Notes: generated from the letters alone by a model not told the origin. A DNA stretch of 16,810 nucleotides from JAICLV01 sp036380925 (GCA_036380925.1 DASVDW010000111.1:1-16810), one strand, 5' to 3'; shown: positions 4,981 through 13,356, numbered from the stretch's first letter. Translations and numbers: made by a program.

Positions 4981-5648
4981 GCCGAGACGTCAAGCTGTAC
5001 CTGCTCGCGCTCGCCGCGCTGTGTCTCGCGTTCGTGCTCGTCGTCCTGCTGTGGGTGAACGACACCGTTGAGCTCGACCGCGGCGACGTCGTCGACCTGC
5101 CGACGAGCGAGCCGTCAGGCGACGAACCGACCGACGCCGGCAAGCGCGTCGGCGCGCTCGTGCCCACCGAAGACAGCCCGAAGTTCGACTGTGAGCGGCA
5201 CGGCAACCAGCGGTGCGGGCAGCTCCCGCCAGTGCGCTCCACAGCCGGGACCGGCCCGCTACCGGAACTGTGCCTCGTGAACACCACGACCGGCTTCCCG
5301 GTGGCCGAAGCCGCGGCCGAGTACGACGGCCTCGCGAACGTCACGGTCGGCGGCTGCGACGACGCCGAAAACGTGGCGATCGTCCAGATCGTTGAGCGTC
5401 CGGGCGCGGGATGGTCAGGGTGGTACAACTCGCCCAACGCGGAGCGCGACGGTGCGGCGCTCATCTCGCTCAACGTGGCCGCGGCTTACCGGATGACGCC
5501 GCACGGATGGCACATGGCGCTCGTGCACGAGATTGGCCACGCGCTCGGTCTCGACCATGAAACTGAGCAGCCGTCCGTCATGGACCCGGTGCGCTACGCC
5601 TCTCACACTGGCCTGACGGCCGCCGATGTGGCCGCGCTGACACGCTGA
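4977..5648 (+). CDS. Membrane-anchored metzincin-type zinc metalloprotease (matrixin-like)
   Basis: The protein has 223 residues. Residues 7-27 are a transmembrane helix after MSRDVK, predicting a cytoplasmic N-terminus and an outside C-terminus. An Asp/Glu/Pro-rich linker (32-66) precedes the catalytic domain. The zinc site is HEIGHALGLDH (184-194: His184, His188, His194, catalytic Glu185), and Met202 in SVMDP fits the metzincin Met-turn. Cys72, Cys80, Cys99 and Cys127 could form disulfides, which suits an extracytoplasmic site. No lipobox is seen at Cys16, and no clear propeptide cysteine switch is seen. The gene sits between the immunity-like control region and the tail genes, a usual spot for cargo genes. 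It might cut host surface proteins, prevent superinfection, or serve the lysogen. The substrate is unknown; the protease call is strong. Confidence 0.87.
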   Translation: MSRDVKLYLLALAALCLAFVLVVLLWVNDTVELDRGDVVDLPTSEPSGDEPTDAGKRVGALVPTEDSPKFDCERHGNQRCGQLPPVRSTAGTGPLPELCLVNTTTGFPVAEAAAEYDGLANVTVGGCDDAENVAIVQIVERPGAGWSGWYNSPNAERDGAALISLNVAAAYRMTPHGWHMALVHEIGHALGLDHETEQPSVMDPVRYASHTGLTAADVAALTR

Positions 5649-5661
5649 ATCCGCCGAACGA

Positions 5662-5700
5662 GTCGGCCCGGTGCCTCGCGGGGGTAGGCACCGGGCCGAC
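5662..5700. terminator. Bidirectional hairpin terminator between convergent operons
   Basis: GTCGGCCCGGTGCCT (5662-5676) and AGGCACCGGGCCGAC (5686-5700) form a perfect 15-bp stem with a 9-nt loop. It lies 14 nt after the protease stop and 34 nt after the tail-gene stop on the other strand, so it can serve both. There is no U-tract, as is usual for strong hairpins in high-GC actinobacteria. Confidence 0.85.
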
Positions 5701-5733
5701 GTGCGTCGTGCCATACGCGGACACGACGAGTAG

Positions 5734-6180
5734 CTACACCGGGAAGTTGATCAGTCCGCGGATGCGCTCGTTGGTGTCGGCCTGCACCTGGATACCCGTC
5801 ACCGTGCCGTCTGTCTCGACCTGGAACAGGTGCGGCACGCCGTTCTGCTGGTTCATCACCGTGCCGAAGATCGTGCGCGACGGGCGGTAGCCGGACGGCA
5901 GGGTGCCGAACACGACGTTGCCTGGTGACGTGTCGCCTCCCGACCGTTGCGTGTCGATCTGGACCGTGACGACCCCGGCGCGCTTCCGGTACGCGTTCTC
6001 GGTGTAGTCCCACCCTGACCCGCCGCCACCGGTCAGGGCTTGCCACGAGTCACCGGCCAGCTCGTTGTCGATCCGGGCGACCTCTTCTTCGACCGCGAGC
6101 GCGAGCTCTTCGAGCTGCACCGGCCCGTTCGGCGGGTCGCCCGGTGCCGGGTACGGGAACGAGTAGGTAGGCGTAGGCAT
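5734..6180 (-). CDS. Phage minor tail protein (distal tail/tip), last gene of the virion operon
   Basis: The protein has 148 residues. The start MPTPTYSFPYPAPGDPPNGP is typical of short actinophage tail-tip or fibre proteins, followed by a helix (VQLEELALAVEEEVARIDNE, about 21-40) that could trimerise. The rest is beta-rich with Gly/Ser turns and ends GLINFPV. ATG 6180 has GAGAGGA upstream with a 7-nt spacer and lies 1 nt after the previous stop. An upstream extension to 6258 reads through the previous gene and is rejected. It probably assembles at the baseplate and may touch the host surface. No enzyme motif is visible. Confidence 0.7.
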   Translation of the reverse strand: MPTPTYSFPYPAPGDPPNGPVQLEELALAVEEEVARIDNELAGDSWQALTGGGGSGWDYTENAYRKRAGVVTVQIDTQRSGGDTSPGNVVFGTLPSGYRPSRTIFGTVMNQQNGVPHLFQVETDGTVTGIQVQADTNERIRGLINFPV

Positions 6181-6181
6181 A

Positions 6182-7186
6182 TCAGAGTCCTCTCTTGGTG
6201 CAGCCGTACATGAACACGCGGAGCGTTCCGGCTCCGCTCGTGACCCGCGCCCGCACATCGACGCGGTAGAAAGCGTATGGGTTCTCCCGCACGTGCGACG
6301 GCAGCAGCAGCGGCCCGATCCGGTGGTACTGGCGGGACGTGTTCGTCATCGTCGGGGACGCCAGCGACACGCCGTCGACGTCCACGGACACCTGACCGGT
6401 CCCGGCAGCGGTGAGCTGAGTCTCTAGGTGAACGTCGATGGCCGGATGGGTCACGTACATGCGGCCCTGCCACAGACGCGAGAACGAACCACCGGACGCC
6501 TCCGGCAGGTTCGATGACGTGCGCAGGTACATCGGCACTTCTTGGTATGGCCGGTCCATGAGTCGCCGGTCCGTCTCGGACGGCGACAGGTGCGACACAA
6601 CCCCGGACTCGGCGGTGCCCGGTGCCCACAGCGTCCATCCGCCCACGCTGTTGGTCGTGAAGGACAGGTCGCCGAGCGGATCCCGGATACGCACCAGCGG
6701 CGCGCCACCAGGCGTCAGCGGTGCCACGCCGAGCAAGTCCCGGCCGTCCTCCTGCTGCACGAGGAAGCCCTGCCCGACGACCTCCTGAGTGGCCTCGCTG
6801 TAAAGCTGCCCCATGAACGCGTGCGACTCGCCATTCGGGTAATAGGTGGCGATGGTGCCGCCACCGGCCGGCGACCGGGACAGTCGCAGCGTGATCGACC
6901 CGTCAGCGTCCCGAACGGCGATGATGCCCTCGTCCAAGTTGACCCGGCCGAGCACGAAATACTGTTCGCGCACGCGGAGGATACCGACGACGTCGCCCGC
7001 GGTGATGGCCAGCTTCTCGGTAGCGATCAGCACCGGCAGGTCGGACAGCTCCGTGCCGCCCACGTTGACGGTGTTCTCGCCGGTGGTCGTGTCCCACGCG
7101 ACGACCTTCCCAGACCGGAACACGACGTCAGGGCGACGCTTCGACAGCTCCGTAAGGATCGGCGTCAGGTCGCTATCGGTCGTCAT
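6182..7186 (-). CDS. Minor tail protein with N-terminal OB-like spike domain
   Basis: The protein has 334 residues. Residues about 20-85 (VVFRSGKVVAWDTTTGENTV and on, with GDVVGILRVREQYFVLGRV) read as an OB-fold like those of gp5-type tail-hub proteins. Residues 90-190 are beta-rich with Gly-rich turns, and the C-terminal 100 residues form another beta domain ending in MYGCTKRGL. ATG 7186 overlaps the preceding stop as ATGA. Its place after the DUF5047-like gene and before the tip protein fits a baseplate or central-spike part. No hydrolase motif is seen, so the role is structural by context. Confidence 0.75.
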   Translation of the reverse strand: MTTDSDLTPILTELSKRRPDVVFRSGKVVAWDTTTGENTVNVGGTELSDLPVLIATEKLAITAGDVVGILRVREQYFVLGRVNLDEGIIAVRDADGSITLRLSRSPAGGGTIATYYPNGESHAFMGQLYSEATQEVVGQGFLVQQEDGRDLLGVAPLTPGGAPLVRIRDPLGDLSFTTNSVGGWTLWAPGTAESGVVSHLSPSETDRRLMDRPYQEVPMYLRTSSNLPEASGGSFSRLWQGRMYVTHPAIDVHLETQLTAAGTGQVSVDVDGVSLASPTMTNTSRQYHRIGPLLLPSHVRENPYAFYRVDVRARVTSGAGTLRVFMYGCTKRGL

Positions 7187-8307
7187 GCGCTGGCCTCTTC
7201 GATCCGCTGCACCAAGGTCACGTCCTTAGTCTGCGCCGTCAGCGGCGCAGACGCGACGAGCGGCACCGTGACCTTCTCGATCGTGTGCACGTACGTCTGG
7301 TCGGGCAGGCGAACCTCGACCGGGTCGTCAGGCTCAAGGGCCGGGTTCGGTATCGCGGTGAAGTCGAGCGAGTACGGCAGGCCCAGGTTGTCTTGCAGGA
7401 TCTTCCGGGCAGCGGTGCGCGCCTGCGTCAGGGTGGTAATCATCGGCGACGAGTAGAAGCGGGGCACCTTCCCGAACGGCCCCAACCAGTACGTCGGCGA
7501 GCGTTCGTCGTTGTCGACGGCCAGCGACCGGACCGGGTCGACGTCGTCCGCGCCCTCGCCCGTGGCAACGACGCCGTTGTAGACGCCGCGTCGACTGATT
7601 TCCCGCGACGCCTCGACCAACACACCACCCTCGCCGCCGTTGACCGTCCACAGCGCTTCTGTGGCCGCTGGCGGCCTCCTGACGACGAAGTGTCCCCGGT
7701 GGTCGACGTAGAAGTTCCGGCCGTGCGACGCGGCGAGGTCGCGTAGGAACTCGTACCGGTCCTCTTCGCACACGAGGCGACGATTGATGGTGACCGCGTC
7801 GGCGGTCATGTCGGGGAACTCGATGACCGCGCCGGGGTACACCTCGAAGATCAAATCTTCAAAGACCGCCTTAACGGTGGTGTCGTGAACGTACTGGCGC
7901 GGCGACGTCAACCGGCCATCGATGATGCCCGCCATACGGTCAGACGCCGTAACCGTGATCGCGCCGGTCGGGACGTCGCGCTGCGACACGGTCTCGATAC
8001 GGAAATACCCCTGCGATACCCATTCGGTCGAGCGGTCGCCGAACTCGACGCCGCGGCGAACGAAAATCTCGTTGCCGTACGGCACGAGCAGGTCGCCCAC
8101 CTTGTACGGGAAGTCGCCCAGCGTCGCGAGGTCGAGCGTCGAGCGGACGTCGGCCTTCCCATCGTGGATGACGTCGCCATCGATGATCGGTATCTCGACG
8201 CCGTCAGGGCTAACGCCGTTCTGGTACGTCGTGCAGACGTACGCCTCGCACCGCATGGTGTGGCTACCGCGGAGCGCGGCCAAGAACGCGGCGCTGACAT
8301 CTCTCAC
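7183..8307 (-). CDS. Minor tail protein, DUF5047-like (tail hub/baseplate)
   Basis: The protein has 374 residues. GTG 8307 overlaps the upstream stop as GTGA; the longer Arg-rich extension to 8562 is shadow coding. The N-terminus VRDVSAAFLAALRGSHTMRC and the following IPIIDGDVIHDGKADVRSTL match the DUF5047 tail family of actinophages as I know it. The central region (about 130-280) resembles tail-hub domains with VSQGYFRIETVSQRDVPTG and the helix YEFLRDLAASHG. The C-terminal part (DDPVEVRLPDQTYVHTIEKV) is beta-rich, as in gp27-type hub proteins. It probably forms the hub to which the 802-residue protein and the spike attach. Confidence 0.82.
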   Translation of the reverse strand: MRDVSAAFLAALRGSHTMRCEAYVCTTYQNGVSPDGVEIPIIDGDVIHDGKADVRSTLDLATLGDFPYKVGDLLVPYGNEIFVRRGVEFGDRSTEWVSQGYFRIETVSQRDVPTGAITVTASDRMAGIIDGRLTSPRQYVHDTTVKAVFEDLIFEVYPGAVIEFPDMTADAVTINRRLVCEEDRYEFLRDLAASHGRNFYVDHRGHFVVRRPPAATEALWTVNGGEGGVLVEASREISRRGVYNGVVATGEGADDVDPVRSLAVDNDERSPTYWLGPFGKVPRFYSSPMITTLTQARTAARKILQDNLGLPYSLDFTAIPNPALEPDDPVEVRLPDQTYVHTIEKVTVPLVASAPLTAQTKDVTLVQRIEEASA

Positions 8308-10712
8308 GGCACAATCACGTCCTCGGCGTCGGCGACCTCGTCGACGAGGTCGGCCCACGTGTCGACGTCGGCGACCAGGTCCGCCCACGTCGCGTGTGTC
8401 GTGGTGACGTTCTCCCACGTGTTGGTCACGCCGACGATCGACACGTCCGGCTTCGCAACCTCCACGGTCGGCAGGCTGTACACGCGCCGTTTGGTGTACC
8501 GGTACGGCGTCCGGCTCACCGACGTGGTCCCGACCGTGATGTACCGCGAGTCGATCGGGCAATCAGCATCGGGCATGTGTAAGAACAGCGTCTCGCCGGT
8601 GCCGAGAATGTAGTTCAACGCGTCCTGCTCGGACCGGTTCTCGGTCAGTAGTTGAATCTCTTGCTCACGTGAGCGGCGGACGTCGGTCACGGCCACCGGA
8701 TAGGTCCGGCCGACGACGTCGAACACGCCGGACCGTGCGCGGCGCTGTTCCGCGCCGAACTCGTACAGCGTGACCGGGTGGTTCAGGTAAGGCCGCGTGA
8801 TCGACTTGAGCCACGGCGAATCGAGCTTCGGCGTTATTACCGCCTGGTGTTGCGCGAGGACGTCGCGGACGGTTGCCACGCGCAGGTTCCGCGCCGCTAT
8901 CGCGTCCATGATCTTGTCAAAGCCGCTCTTGGTGATTTCCGACGTCGCGGACGGCAGGACGACCTCGGTCATGCTCATGTAGGTCACGTACAAGAGTTGT
9001 TCCGCCGCTGGCCCGTTGCCGGTCTCGCCGTACCAGAACCGCGGCGATACGGACGCCGCGCCCGCTGGTGCCTCGCCGACGACCTCGAAGTCCTGCACCG
9101 CGGCCGCCAGGTTCTTAGAGTCGCCTACCGTGTCCGAGATGACGTCGCCGTTCGCGTCGTACCAGCGCAGCACCAACCGGCCGGGCTTCGGGAACTGGCC
9201 CACGTTCGTCATGGCCGCTGCCGAGGTGACCCGGTACGTGGTGCCCGGTGTCACGGCTGGCCGGGTCGCCGATGGGCGTCCGAACTCGACGACAGCCACG
9301 TCACCGGGCGGCGTAATCTCGGCCGACCCGCCGCCCGTGGACGACCAAGCCAGCGTTGCGCCGCCGAACGCGTGCCAGTCCGCCACGTCCTCGGCGAACT
9401 GGTTGTTGGTCAGCAGCTCCGGCGAGTCGCTGTCGTCGATGATCCGGTGAAACACCAGGATCAACCAGCCGCCGTCGTTGCTCTCGATCTTGTCGAGCAT
9501 CCCGCCCTGCGCGGTGAGGTTGTCCGGGTTGAGCTGCCCACCGGACAGCTCCGACAGGCTCGAAGCGGCGTGCAGCCGGTACGGCATCGGGTCCGGGATG
9601 CCCGCGGTAACCAGGTACCCGGTGCCGGGAGCGTTGGACAGGATCGTCCGGCCAGAGTTGAACCCGGCCCGTCGCACGATCGACTCGATGGCCGCGCCGT
9701 CGCTGGTCTCGGCGTAGACGCCGTGCGGGTAGGCGAACGAGTGGCGGCCGGTCGCGTCCGGGAAGTTCGTCGACAGCCACTCGTGCAGCGCCGACAGGTC
9801 GTCCTCGGCCTCGGCGCGGGTGACGCCGCTGTAGTTCGACGAGTGCACGGCCGCGGCGTAGGCGTGGCCGCCGACCTCCCAACCGTCCTCGGTCATCTCG
9901 TCGAGGTCGGCCATCGTGACCCGGTCGGTGTCGCCGACAGTCTCGGCCACCACGTAGTTCGTGCCCACGAGCCCGAGCGCGTCCATCTTCGGCTTGGCCA
10001 GCTCGGCGACCGAGGCGTGCCCGTCGTCGAACGTGATACTGACGTAGCCGGTCGTCGCACCAGCCTGCACCAGCTCGGCGCTGTGGAGCTGCACCGTGAC
10101 CGGGCCGTCGCCGGTGTCCGTCACCCGAAGCCGAGCGTCAGTGTAGGACGTCAGCGTTTCAAGCTCGCCCGTTGCGGACAGCGTCACGTTGCCGCCAACG
10201 GAGCGAATCTCGGCCGCCGACAGGTCGATGGTGAACCGCTCGCCGTCCTTGCCGATGTCCGCGCTCGCCGTTCTCGCGTTGAACGTCCACCTGACGTGGT
10301 TCGTCAGGCCGCCCTGTCGCCCGAGGTAGAACGACAGGTCGCCGAGCCGGTCGAACCGGTCGACCGTGAGCACGAGCCGCACGATCTTCCCACCGATGTA
10401 CAGCGGCGAGAACGTGTCGTCCAGCGTCACGACTGCCCCGTCGCCGGACGTGGTGACGGCCCCGGCCATGCCGAGGTTCACCGGCTCGTCGAGGACCGGT
10501 GTCGCCCGGTAGAAGTTCGGCACGCCGGCCGTGAACTCGTAGTCATCGATCACGAATCGGCTGTTGGACACGGCCACCGGCGCGCCGCCGCGGACCGGCG
10601 TCCATCTGACCTCGTCGGTCGACCGCTCGACCAGCGCGTGTGTGCCAGGTATCGCGGACCCGCTGACCCGGACCCGCGACAGGTCGTCGAGATACTGAAC
10701 CGACAGCGTCAT
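8304..10712 (-). CDS. Baseplate/minor tail protein with embedded NodB-type polysaccharide deacetylase
   Basis: The protein has 802 residues. Residues 1-85 are an FN3-like tail domain (DYEFTAGVPNFYRA, 57-70), and its sequel resumes near 626 (SPWLKSITRPYLNHPVTLYE, 632-651), so 86-625 look inserted. Within them, 90-215 is a jelly-roll-like beta domain. A CE4/NodB deacetylase starts near 222: TFDDG 227-231 (Asp229, Asp230), GGH (His283) with His290, FAYPHG 326-331, and LILVFHRI 417-424 (His422). A CBM-like domain (about 433-587) interrupts it before the last NodB helix (FDKIMDAIAARNLRVATVRD, 598-617). CE4 enzymes remove N- or O-acetyl groups from glycans. Here it would act on host peptidoglycan or surface polysaccharide from the tail tip. 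ATG 10712 overlaps the tape-measure stop as ATGA. The C-terminus has TWADLV repeats. Confidence 0.87.
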   Translation of the reverse strand: MTLSVQYLDDLSRVRVSGSAIPGTHALVERSTDEVRWTPVRGGAPVAVSNSRFVIDDYEFTAGVPNFYRATPVLDEPVNLGMAGAVTTSGDGAVVTLDDTFSPLYIGGKIVRLVLTVDRFDRLGDLSFYLGRQGGLTNHVRWTFNARTASADIGKDGERFTIDLSAAEIRSVGGNVTLSATGELETLTSYTDARLRVTDTGDGPVTVQLHSAELVQAGATTGYVSITFDDGHASVAELAKPKMDALGLVGTNYVVAETVGDTDRVTMADLDEMTEDGWEVGGHAYAAAVHSSNYSGVTRAEAEDDLSALHEWLSTNFPDATGRHSFAYPHGVYAETSDGAAIESIVRRAGFNSGRTILSNAPGTGYLVTAGIPDPMPYRLHAASSLSELSGGQLNPDNLTAQGGMLDKIESNDGGWLILVFHRIIDDSDSPELLTNNQFAEDVADWHAFGGATLAWSSTGGGSAEITPPGDVAVVEFGRPSATRPAVTPGTTYRVTSAAAMTNVGQFPKPGRLVLRWYDANGDVISDTVGDSKNLAAAVQDFEVVGEAPAGAASVSPRFWYGETGNGPAAEQLLYVTYMSMTEVVLPSATSEITKSGFDKIMDAIAARNLRVATVRDVLAQHQAVITPKLDSPWLKSITRPYLNHPVTLYEFGAEQRRARSGVFDVVGRTYPVAVTDVRRSREQEIQLLTENRSEQDALNYILGTGETLFLHMPDADCPIDSRYITVGTTSVSRTPYRYTKRRVYSLPTVEVAKPDVSIVGVTNTWENVTTTHATWADLVADVDTWADLVDEVADAEDVIVP

Positions 10713-12922
10713 GACTTCATCGCCCCCGCGAGCACGGCCCTGCGTGTCTTTCTGCCGTTGCGTTCGACTGTCACCTGTGCGATTCCCTCGATTTCGTGCC
10801 GGGAGATTTCGACGTTCACGTGAACGTCGCCACCGGCAGCCATGCCGCGCAGCAGGCCCATCGATTCCTCGTGCTGCATGACGGTCCCGGCCGACCCGAA
10901 CCGCACGAGCTCCGGTCCTTCTTCGCCAACGAGCATCCAACCGGGCATCACAGGGCCACCGGATGCGCGGCCGTACGAGCGCGGCCCCGGTGTGTACCCG
11001 CCGACAGTCTCGACAGTTCGGATGAACGTCCGCGCCGTCTTGCCGTCGAGGTCGTCGAGCTTCCCGCTGACCTTGTTGATCGTTGGTGTCGCCTCGTCCT
11101 CGGCGTCAACCGTGGCCTTGTAGTTGCCGGGGATGAGCCCGAGCCGGTCGGCTAGCGCCTTCGCCTCGTTCTCGGTCAAACCCATCTGCGTAGCAACACG
11201 GATGAACTCGCTACGCGCCTCGCGCATGTCAGCGCGTACCGACTTCATCGACGCCCCGGCGCGTAGGTTCGCCTCGGCCTCGTCGAGCGCGGCCTGTGCG
11301 ACGTCGTCGAGCGCTGCCTGGTTGGCGCGGCCCGCCTCGGTCGTGATGTCGAGCCCTGCCCCGTTTTCTTCGATCGCCTCAGTCGCGGCGTCGTACGCCT
11401 CTTCGAGCTGCCGAGCGGCGTCGCGCTGCGACAGGACACGCCCGGACGCCTCGTCGAGCTTGTCGATCAGCTCGTCGAGCGCCTCGGCCTGGTCCTCGGC
11501 CGCCGACGCGGCGTCTTGCGTGGCCGCGGTGCCGTCCTTGGTGGACGACGTGTTTCGCTGCGTGGCGACCTTCTCGGCCTCGATCTGCGCGACAAGGTCT
11601 TTCTTCTTCTCTTCCAGGTGGTCGGCCTGGTCAGCGGCCTTGACAACCTCGCCGGACCAGTCGGTCCAGTAGATGGTTCCGAGCGGCCCGAGGTCGGTGT
11701 CTGGCGCGTCCTCGATCTGTTCTTTGAGCCGAGCAAGCTCTTCCTCAACGATCTTGAGCTGCGCGGCCGGGTCGTCCTCGGTCCCGGCCGTCAGGACGTC
11801 GTACCAGCGCCGCAGGTCGTCCGCGCCCTCGCCGAACGCGTTGTTGATCTGCTCGATGACGAGAAGCCCGGTCAACGCGCCACCGGCGACCCTCGCGGCC
11901 CTGCCGATGCCGCGGACACCGCGCGCCGCGCCCGGTGCGTGCTTATCCAGCCGCTCGACACCGGCCGAGAACGGGATCAGCGCCGTGTTGGTGATGCTGC
12001 GCGCCACCTGCACGCCCTTGACGGCGACCGCCAGGCCGCCGACCGCGACCGCCGCGCCACCGGCGACCTTCACGAGCGGCCCGATCGTGTCGCTGTTCTC
12101 CTGTAGCCAGTTGGCGGACTGTTGCAGCGCCGGGATCAGCGTCTCGTTGGCGATCTGCCCGAACTCGGTCAGCACCGGCAGCAGCGCCGCGCCCACCGTA
12201 GTGCGCATGTCCTCGAATTGCGCCGCGGCGATCTGCGCCTGACCCGAGGCCGTGTCGGTCTCGCGGGCGAACGTGCCCCACGCGTCTGCGCCTTGCTCGT
12301 TCACGAGTGTCAGCAGCGCCTGTGTGCGTGCCGTCTTGGCGGCCTGGCCTTCGAGCCCGTCTAGGCCCATCTCGGCGAGCTTCGCGTTGATGTCGGCTTG
12401 CTTGATGCTGATGCCGTAGCGCTCGATCGGGTCGGTCTCACCGCGCAGCAGCGACCCCAGCGCGGCTACGGCCTCCGACGTGGGACCGCCGAACTGTGCA
12501 GCCAGGTCCGCGCCCTTGCCGATCAGGTCGTCCGCCTGGACGGCGACGTCCTCTTGTGCGACGCCCATGTTTTTGAGCTGCGCGCCGACCGTGGTCGCCA
12601 TCTCGCGATACGCGTTGGCCGACAGGCCAACGTCGGTGGCGGCCGAGTCCGCCCACGCGTGAATCTGTTGCGCGCTGTCTTTGAAGACAGAGTCGACCGC
12701 GCCGATCGACTGTTCCAGGTCGGCCGCGCCGCTGACACCCTGTTTGAAGAAGTCGATCAGTTGCGCACCGGCCACCAGCGCGCCGATGGTGCCGAGGACT
12801 TTCGACGTGGCTTTGCCCCACGCCGACACGGACCGCTCGCCGCGGCCCGCGGCCTGGTCGAGGTCTTTCGTGTCGCCGAGGAACCGGATCATGACTTGGC
12901 GGGTCGCGCCGGAAGCCATCAT
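10709..12922 (-). CDS. Tape measure protein
   Basis: The protein has 737 residues and lies directly after the chaperone genes and the gp10-like gene. It sets tail length and occupies the tail lumen. The N-terminus (MMASGATRQVMIRFLGDTKD) and helix-rich body are typical. A hydrophobic segment (about 284-305, Ala/Val/Gly-rich) and a second near 345-355 fit membrane-penetrating regions. Long coiled-coil stretches lie at about 390-480 and 485-590. The C-terminal motif ASGGPVMPGWMLVGEEGPEL (about 655-675) is a common tape-measure ending. From the known ruler relation of about 1.5 angstrom per residue, a tail near 110 nm is expected. ATG 12922 overlaps the upstream stop as ATGA. No lytic transglycosylase or peptidase motif is seen. 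Confidence 0.93.
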   Translation of the reverse strand: MMASGATRQVMIRFLGDTKDLDQAAGRGERSVSAWGKATSKVLGTIGALVAGAQLIDFFKQGVSGAADLEQSIGAVDSVFKDSAQQIHAWADSAATDVGLSANAYREMATTVGAQLKNMGVAQEDVAVQADDLIGKGADLAAQFGGPTSEAVAALGSLLRGETDPIERYGISIKQADINAKLAEMGLDGLEGQAAKTARTQALLTLVNEQGADAWGTFARETDTASGQAQIAAAQFEDMRTTVGAALLPVLTEFGQIANETLIPALQQSANWLQENSDTIGPLVKVAGGAAVAVGGLAVAVKGVQVARSITNTALIPFSAGVERLDKHAPGAARGVRGIGRAARVAGGALTGLLVIEQINNAFGEGADDLRRWYDVLTAGTEDDPAAQLKIVEEELARLKEQIEDAPDTDLGPLGTIYWTDWSGEVVKAADQADHLEEKKKDLVAQIEAEKVATQRNTSSTKDGTAATQDAASAAEDQAEALDELIDKLDEASGRVLSQRDAARQLEEAYDAATEAIEENGAGLDITTEAGRANQAALDDVAQAALDEAEANLRAGASMKSVRADMREARSEFIRVATQMGLTENEAKALADRLGLIPGNYKATVDAEDEATPTINKVSGKLDDLDGKTARTFIRTVETVGGYTPGPRSYGRASGGPVMPGWMLVGEEGPELVRFGSAGTVMQHEESMGLLRGMAAGGDVHVNVEISRHEIEGIAQVTVERNGRKTRRAVLAGAMKS

Positions 12923-13356
12923 GCACCGCCCTTGGTGAAGTCCTTAATGACGTCGTCGGCGACGTCCAGCCAAGCCTTAGTGATCTTGGTTTTTTCGCGT
13001 TCGACGGTGGGGAACAGCCAGTAACCGAGCTTGCCCCTGTGCGGCCGGAATTGTTTCAAGCGGTTCGACCCGAACTCCGCGCCGAAGATGATCTTGTAGG
13101 CAGGGGCGCTATTGCGCCCGACCCGCTTCGACCCTCCGCCAGCGATATACGGCGTCTCGCCGCGGCGAGCCTTCACCAGCCCAGCGACCAGAGCCGACTG
13201 TGCGTCTGAGGCCATACCGGCGCGGCGAGCGGACGCCGCTAGAGCCTCGGACAGGTCACGGGTCCGGTCGCGCAGGGACTTTTTCGCCTCTTTCGGCAGG
13301 CGGCGAAACGCGCGCCGCGCCTCGTCGACTCCCTCGACCCGAATATTCGCCCGCAC
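12919..13356 (-). CDS. HK97 gp10-like head-tail/tail completion protein
   Basis: The protein has 145 residues. It starts with GTG 13356, 10 nt after the GT stop. The N-terminus IRVEGVDEARRAFRRLP followed by a basic helix, and the C-terminal FGAEFGS (about 91-97) with GKLGYWLFPTVE (about 108-119), fit the HK97 gp10-like family as I recognise it. The family normally sits between the connector and the tail terminator. Here the gene lies between the chaperones and the tape measure, which is unusual. It may complete the tail or the neck. The ribosome site is weak (GGTGAG), so coupling to GT translation is possible. Confidence 0.72.
   Translation of the reverse strand: MRANIRVEGVDEARRAFRRLPKEAKKSLRDRTRDLSEALAASARRAGMASDAQSALVAGLVKARRGETPYIAGGGSKRVGRNSAPAYKIIFGAEFGSNRLKQFRPHRGKLGYWLFPTVEREKTKITKAWLDVADDVIKDFTKGGA

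Noticed and set aside
4977..5648. ImmA/IrrE-type anti-repressor protease
   Set aside because: ImmA-type enzymes are cytoplasmic and have HExxH without the third His and Met-turn. This protein has a membrane anchor, HEIGHALGLDH and SVMDP.
5649..5733. Small gene or attachment site between the convergent operons
   Set aside because: The interval is filled by the perfect hairpin terminator; no start with a ribosome site and no repeat suited to an att core were seen.
8778..10823. 681-codon plus-strand open frame opposite the deacetylase tail gene
   Set aside because: It is rich in Arg, Val and Gly with no domain, and mirrors the codon structure of the certain minus-strand gene. High-GC DNA commonly gives such shadows.
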